Positions 5,950 to 9,034 of a stretch of 9,034 bases of DNA are shown here, in pieces (within the stretch, counting starts at the first letter, position 1; every line of letters starts with the position of its first letter). Source of the DNA: Lentisphaeria bacterium UBA1784 (GTDB taxonomy: Bacteria > Verrucomicrobiota > Lentisphaeria > Victivallales > Victivallaceae); assembly GCA_002315455.1 (NCBI GenBank), contig DCGG01000068.1:924-9957 (forward strand). The letters run 5' to 3'. The notes beneath the pieces were generated by a model. It did no database searches. It was not told the origin of the DNA and was given only the letters and a program-made list of their open reading frames with translations. Position numbers and translations under genes: made by a program.

Positions 5950-7137
5950 ATGAAGACCAAGAATCTGGTGTTGAGCGTGCTGATCCTGCTGCTGGCCGCA
6001 GTAAGCGTGACGGCAGGGTATCTTCTCTTTGCCAAGCGCAGTGAACTTGCCAGCGGCTGGAACAAGATGGCGTCCGCCATCAATCGCAGTTCCTCCGAAC
6101 TGGATCACAACAGCGGCAGCGATTACGCAAAATCTCTCACCGTCGGAGATCTCTCCCCCTTCAGTTACTCCACGCTGGACAAATCTCTGGCGAAGTACCA
6201 GGATCAGGTCCGGAAAGTCGCCGCAAACCGCAACAAACTGGTGGCGACCCTCGCCGGAGTCGCCCTCAAGTCGGACTTGACCGGGGTCTCCGAGGATGAC
6301 CTCCGCAAGGTGGATTCTGCTGAAAGCAACGCCGCCAAGGTCGTCAAGGCCTTCAACTCCGCGCTGCAGCTCCGGGATCGCAACTTCAAGCAGATGATTT
6401 CTCTGGTGAAATCCGATCTCGGCGCAGAGATCTCTGCGGAATCCCTCGTTGCGGGAGATGTCAATGCGTTCGTTCCCGCTGATAACGCCGTCAATGCGAT
6501 CCGCTCCCGCAACTACTTCTACGAAGGCAAGCTGAAGGACATCGCCGTCATGGTGGAAGTCCCGGTCTCTTTCGGCTCCCAGTATGAGGATGGAGCACGC
6601 AATATCGCCGAAGCCGTGGATCGTCTCCGGGCCACCTCCTACGATCTCAGAAACGAACTCGTCAAGGTCCGTCAGGAAAATGAAGCCCTGCGGCAGGCCT
6701 TCGCGCAGAACGCCTCCGACAGTACGAAACTGAACACCGCCATCGCCCAGAAGAAACAGGATGCCAAGATTTACAAAGAGAAACTCGGCATCGATGCCAA
6801 TGCCGATCCCATCCCGTGGGAGAACGGTTCCAAGGAGGCCCGGGCCGCCCTGGTTGGCCGGATCATCAAGGTCAATGCCAACTATGGTTACGTAGCCATT
6901 GATCTCGGTACCGACACCGTCGTCCATCAGCCGATGGGCAAAGGTTTCGTCGCCGTCAATCCCCGGATCTCCAAGGGGATGAACGTGCTGATCTACCGCG
7001 GCAGCGGCAAGAATAGCCGCACCATCGCCCGTCTGGTCCTCAATGAGGTGGGAGACAACGTCTCCACCGCCAACATCACGTCGGAGACTCCTGCCGTCAA
7101 GGTCGGGGATCTGGTCCGGTGCGAATTCTACAACTGA
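5950..7137 (+). CDS. Membrane-anchored coiled-coil protein, paralogue 2 (unknown function)
   Basis: This 395-aa protein repeats the layout of the preceding gene. It has an N-terminal hydrophobic segment (about 6-27), the juxtamembrane motif GWNKMASAINR (36-46) with DYAKSL (58-63), a long helical middle, a heptad-like stretch (about 215-278, LRNELVKVRQENEALRQ), and a C-terminal beta-rich domain (about 301-393, IIKVNANYGYVAIDLGTD to VKVGDLVRCEF). In the 36 residues just after the membrane segment, 20 are identical to paralogue 1, while the middle regions have diverged strongly, so this is an old tandem duplication. It starts 51 bases after paralogue 1, with GGAG ten bases before the ATG. No terminator lies between. 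The two proteins may form a hetero-oligomer through their coiled coils; that is inference. I do not recognise a named family. Confidence 0.9.
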   Translation: MKTKNLVLSVLILLLAAVSVTAGYLLFAKRSELASGWNKMASAINRSSSELDHNSGSDYAKSLTVGDLSPFSYSTLDKSLAKYQDQVRKVAANRNKLVATLAGVALKSDLTGVSEDDLRKVDSAESNAAKVVKAFNSALQLRDRNFKQMISLVKSDLGAEISAESLVAGDVNAFVPADNAVNAIRSRNYFYEGKLKDIAVMVEVPVSFGSQYEDGARNIAEAVDRLRATSYDLRNELVKVRQENEALRQAFAQNASDSTKLNTAIAQKKQDAKIYKEKLGIDANADPIPWENGSKEARAALVGRIIKVNANYGYVAIDLGTDTVVHQPMGKGFVAVNPRISKGMNVLIYRGSGKNSRTIARLVLNEVGDNVSTANITSETPAVKVGDLVRCEFYN

Positions 7138-7151
7138 CAGGAGCATCTATC

Positions 7152-7268
7152 ATGTCCAAGTATATTTCCACGATCCTCACGATCACGGTGGTCGCCCTGG
7201 CGGTGACGGTCCTTCTCCAGATTCTGGAGATGCAGGAGTACAACCTTTTCGCAACCCTGTTCAAATGA
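7152..7268 (+). CDS. 38-aa single-pass membrane peptide
   Basis: A very short gene, supported mainly by context and its ribosome site. AGGAG (7139-7143) sits eight bases before the ATG. It begins 14 bases after paralogue 2, and its TGA overlaps the next ATG in an ATGA junction. The peptide starts MSKYISTIL, is strongly hydrophobic from about residue 5 to 24 (ILTITVVALAVTVLLQIL), and ends with a short tail EMQEYNLFATLFK. One membrane helix with a short C-terminal tail is likely. Small membrane peptides of this kind often act as subunits or regulators of larger membrane complexes, and the obvious partners are the two upstream paralogues. Function is unknown, and homology could not be tested. 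Confidence 0.75.
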   Translation: MSKYISTILTITVVALAVTVLLQILEMQEYNLFATLFK

Positions 7269-7417
7269 GAACGGCGTTCTGGGTCATCTTCGGGGCGGGA
7301 GTCATCTTGGCATTCGCCTCCGGATGCACAGAACGGGAGCGGTTGGGATACAGTTCCATCCCGCAGAACTCTCCGGCATCATGGGAGATCCGTCCTTACG
7401 GCGAGCTCCGCAATTGA
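7265..7417 (+). CDS. 50-aa lipoprotein precursor
   Basis: The product has a lipoprotein signal: MRTAFWVIFGAGVILAFASG followed by Cys21, where ASGC fits the lipobox cleaved by signal peptidase II. The mature lipoprotein would be only about 30 residues, CTERERLGYSSIPQNSPASW and then EIRPYGELRN, rich in Pro, Ser, Tyr and Trp with no evident fold. Its ATG overlaps the stop of the 38-aa peptide by four bases and has no ribosome site of its own nearby, so expression probably depends on translational coupling. It is the last gene before a strong terminator. Asp is absent at position +2 after Cys (Thr instead), so outer-membrane sorting is plausible if E. coli rules apply. Function unknown. Confidence 0.82.
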   Translation: MRTAFWVIFGAGVILAFASGCTERERLGYSSIPQNSPASWEIRPYGELRN

Positions 7418-7433
7418 CAGGAACGTTCGATCC

Positions 7434-7460
7434 GGCCCCGCCTTGCGCGGGGCCTTTTTT
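7434..7460 (+). terminator. Strong intrinsic terminator closing the four-gene operon
   Basis: GGCCCCGC (7434-7441) and GCGGGGCC (7447-7454) form a perfect 8-bp GC stem with a five-base CTTGC loop, followed directly by six T's (7455-7460). It starts 16 bases after the lipoprotein stop, so it ends that operon and separates it from uvrA. Confidence 0.95.
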
Positions 7461-7521
7461 GTAGCGGCCCCGGAACCCGCCCCCGCCCGCGGCCGCCGAT
7501 CCTGAAAGAAGCGAGTACGTC

Positions 7522-9034
7522 ATGCTTGAAAACATCGTTATCCGAGGCGCTGCACAGCACAACCTCAAACACATCGACGTCACCATCCCCCGCAATCAGC
7601 TGGTGGTGATCACCGGGCTTTCGGGTTCGGGGAAGTCCTCTCTCGCCTTCGACACCATCTATGCCGAGGGGCAGCGGCGCTACGTGGAGAGCCTTTCCGC
7701 TTACGCCCGCCAGTTCCTCGACCGGCTCCAAAAGCCGAAACTGGACCATATCGAAGGGCTCTCCCCCGCCATCGCCATCGAACAGCGCACCGCAGGCGGA
7801 ACTCCCCGAAGCACAGTCGCCACGGTCACGGAGATCTATGACTATCTTCGGTTGCTCTACGCCAACGTGGGTCTGCCACACTGTCCGAAGTGCGGCAGAC
7901 CGCTGAAGGGCCAGTCGGCGCAGGCGATCACCGACCGTCTGATGGCTCTGAAACCGGGGAGCCGCATGACCCTTCTTGCTCCCCTTGTGGATGGACGCAA
8001 GGGCGAGCATCGGGAGATCTTCGAGAAACTCCGCAACGACGGATTCGTCCGGGCGCGGGTGGATGGCGAGATCGTCACCATCGACACCGACACGCCGAAA
8101 CTGGGCAAGACCCTCCGCCACCACATCGAAGCGGTGGTGGACCGGGTCGTCACCGGCAAAACGGATCGTTCCCGCCTCAATGATTCCGTGGAGACCGCCC
8201 TGCGCTGCGGAGACGGCCTGCTCATCGTCCTGCTTCAGGGGGAGGAGGCGGAGTTCGCCGAGGAGACCTTCAGCGAAAAACTGGCCTGTCCCAACTGCCA
8301 CGTTTCAAGCGGAGAACTCCAGCCCCGGAATTTCTCCTTCAATGCACCCTACGGAGCCTGCCCGGTCTGCAACGGCCTTGGCGTGGAACAGTACATGGAC
8401 CCCATGAAAGTGGTCCCGGATCCCTCGCTCTCCATCAGCAAAGGAGCCATTCCCGGATGGCGGCGGGGGCCGCGGCATCTCATCATGTACTACAACCTCC
8501 TGCTCCGTAAACTCTCGGAACAACTGAACTGCCCCGACATGTTCACAACGCCCTTCCGGGACCTCCCCGGGGACGTTCAGCACATTCTGCTCTACGGGAC
8601 CGGCGAAGTACCGCTGGAATTCGACTACTATATGCACCGGAAGAAATACCGCTGGAGCAAACCCTTCGAGGGAATCCTCAAAAACATGCACCGCCGGATG
8701 ATCGAGACCGAACAGGACTCCGTCCGGGAACGGCTCACGGCATATCTCAGTCAGCGTCCCTGCCCAGAATGTCACGGGGAACGGCTCAACGCCATCAGCC
8801 GCGCAGTAACGGTGGGTGGAGTCTCCATGGGACAACTCAACGCCATGAGCATCGAGAAGGCGCTTCAGTTCTTCTCGGAACTGCAGCTCTCCGCAGAACA
8901 CCGGATTATCGCCGGGGAACTCCTGAAGGAGATCCGCAGCCGCCTCACCTTTCTCTGCGACGTGGGTCTGAACTATCTCACCCTCAACCGGATCAGTTCC
9001 ACGCTCTCGGGCGGCGAAGCCCAGCGCATCCGGC
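7522..9034 (+). CDS. uvrA: Excinuclease ABC subunit A, N-terminal half (cut by window edge)
   Basis: UvrA is the damage-sensing ATPase of nucleotide excision repair, which loads UvrB on DNA. The first 504 codons are present. The Walker A motif is TGLSGSGKSS (31-40), followed by RRYVESLSAYARQFL (52-66). The UvrB-binding region contains GFVRARVDGE (174-183). A zinc finger is formed by CPNC (256-259) and CPVC (280-283) around the QPRNFSFNAPYGA segment. PCPECHGERL lies at 413-422 and the ABC signature LSGGEAQRIR at 495-504, ending at the window edge. The frame is uninterrupted. The start is chosen by homology, since MLENIVIRGA matches the family N-terminus; only a weak GCGAG precedes it. No convincing promoter or LexA-like box is visible in the 61 GC-rich bases between the upstream terminator and the ATG. 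Confidence 0.98.
   Translation, partial: MLENIVIRGAAQHNLKHIDVTIPRNQLVVITGLSGSGKSSLAFDTIYAEGQRRYVESLSAYARQFLDRLQKPKLDHIEGLSPAIAIEQRTAGGTPRSTVATVTEIYDYLRLLYANVGLPHCPKCGRPLKGQSAQAITDRLMALKPGSRMTLLAPLVDGRKGEHREIFEKLRNDGFVRARVDGEIVTIDTDTPKLGKTLRHHIEAVVDRVVTGKTDRSRLNDSVETALRCGDGLLIVLLQGEEAEFAEETFSEKLACPNCHVSSGELQPRNFSFNAPYGACPVCNGLGVEQYMDPMKVVPDPSLSISKGAIPGWRRGPRHLIMYYNLLLRKLSEQLNCPDMFTTPFRDLPGDVQHILLYGTGEVPLEFDYYMHRKKYRWSKPFEGILKNMHRRMIETEQDSVRERLTAYLSQRPCPECHGERLNAISRAVTVGGVSMGQLNAMSIEKALQFFSELQLSAEHRIIAGELLKEIRSRLTFLCDVGLNYLTLNRISSTLSGGEAQRIR

Noticed and set aside
5917..7146. A 409-codon open frame on the minus strand opposite paralogue 2
   Set aside because: Same cause as the frame opposite paralogue 1. 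That both copies carry one follows from shared codon bias; the two antisense translations mirror the sense alignment and have no independent support.
7043..7264. In-frame upstream extension of the lipoprotein gene into paralogue 2
   Set aside because: It lies within coding sequence of paralogue 2 and the 38-aa gene, lacks a ribosome site, and would bury the lipoprotein signal peptide inside the chain.

Overview
This window is bacterial chromosome, GC-rich and densely coded. No rRNA is present to place it firmly. The combination of house-keeping genes (tuf, accA, ispH, uvrA), a LysM plus L,D-transpeptidase protein and lineage-specific membrane-anchored coiled-coil proteins, with strong NNC/NNG codon preference, suggests a member of the PVC superphylum, possibly Lentisphaerae (Victivallales-like). 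That placement is inference and rests on no alignment. Nothing indicates a phage, plasmid, insertion sequence or CRISPR array.

Left part, all on the minus strand (1-3417): reading leftwards from about 3460, a clear sigma70-type promoter drives a membrane-anchored LysM/YkuD L,D-transpeptidase, then accA (acetyl-CoA carboxylase carboxyltransferase alpha), then a short ArgA-type GNAT acetyltransferase that begins one base after the accA stop. A second minus-strand unit follows, with its own promoter: tRNA-Leu(GAG), tRNA-Thr(GGT) and the 5' end of tuf (EF-Tu), which runs off the left edge. Both tRNA genes encode their CCA ends.

Middle, plus strand (3519-4520): ispH (last enzyme of the MEP isoprenoid pathway) is transcribed divergently from the transpeptidase. 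The two face-to-face promoters have the same hexamers and the same spacer length.

Right part, plus strand (4582-7460): a four-gene cluster that I cannot assign to any named system. It holds two tandem paralogous proteins of 404 and 395 aa (N-terminal membrane anchor, helical or coiled-coil middle, beta-rich C-terminal domain), then a 38-aa membrane peptide and a 50-aa lipoprotein precursor whose start overlaps the preceding stop (ATGA). A perfect-promoter-like -35 lies upstream and a strong intrinsic terminator closes the unit, so it looks like one discrete operon of a cell-envelope complex. This is the most interesting part of the window. uvrA (nucleotide excision repair) begins just after the terminator and runs off the right edge.
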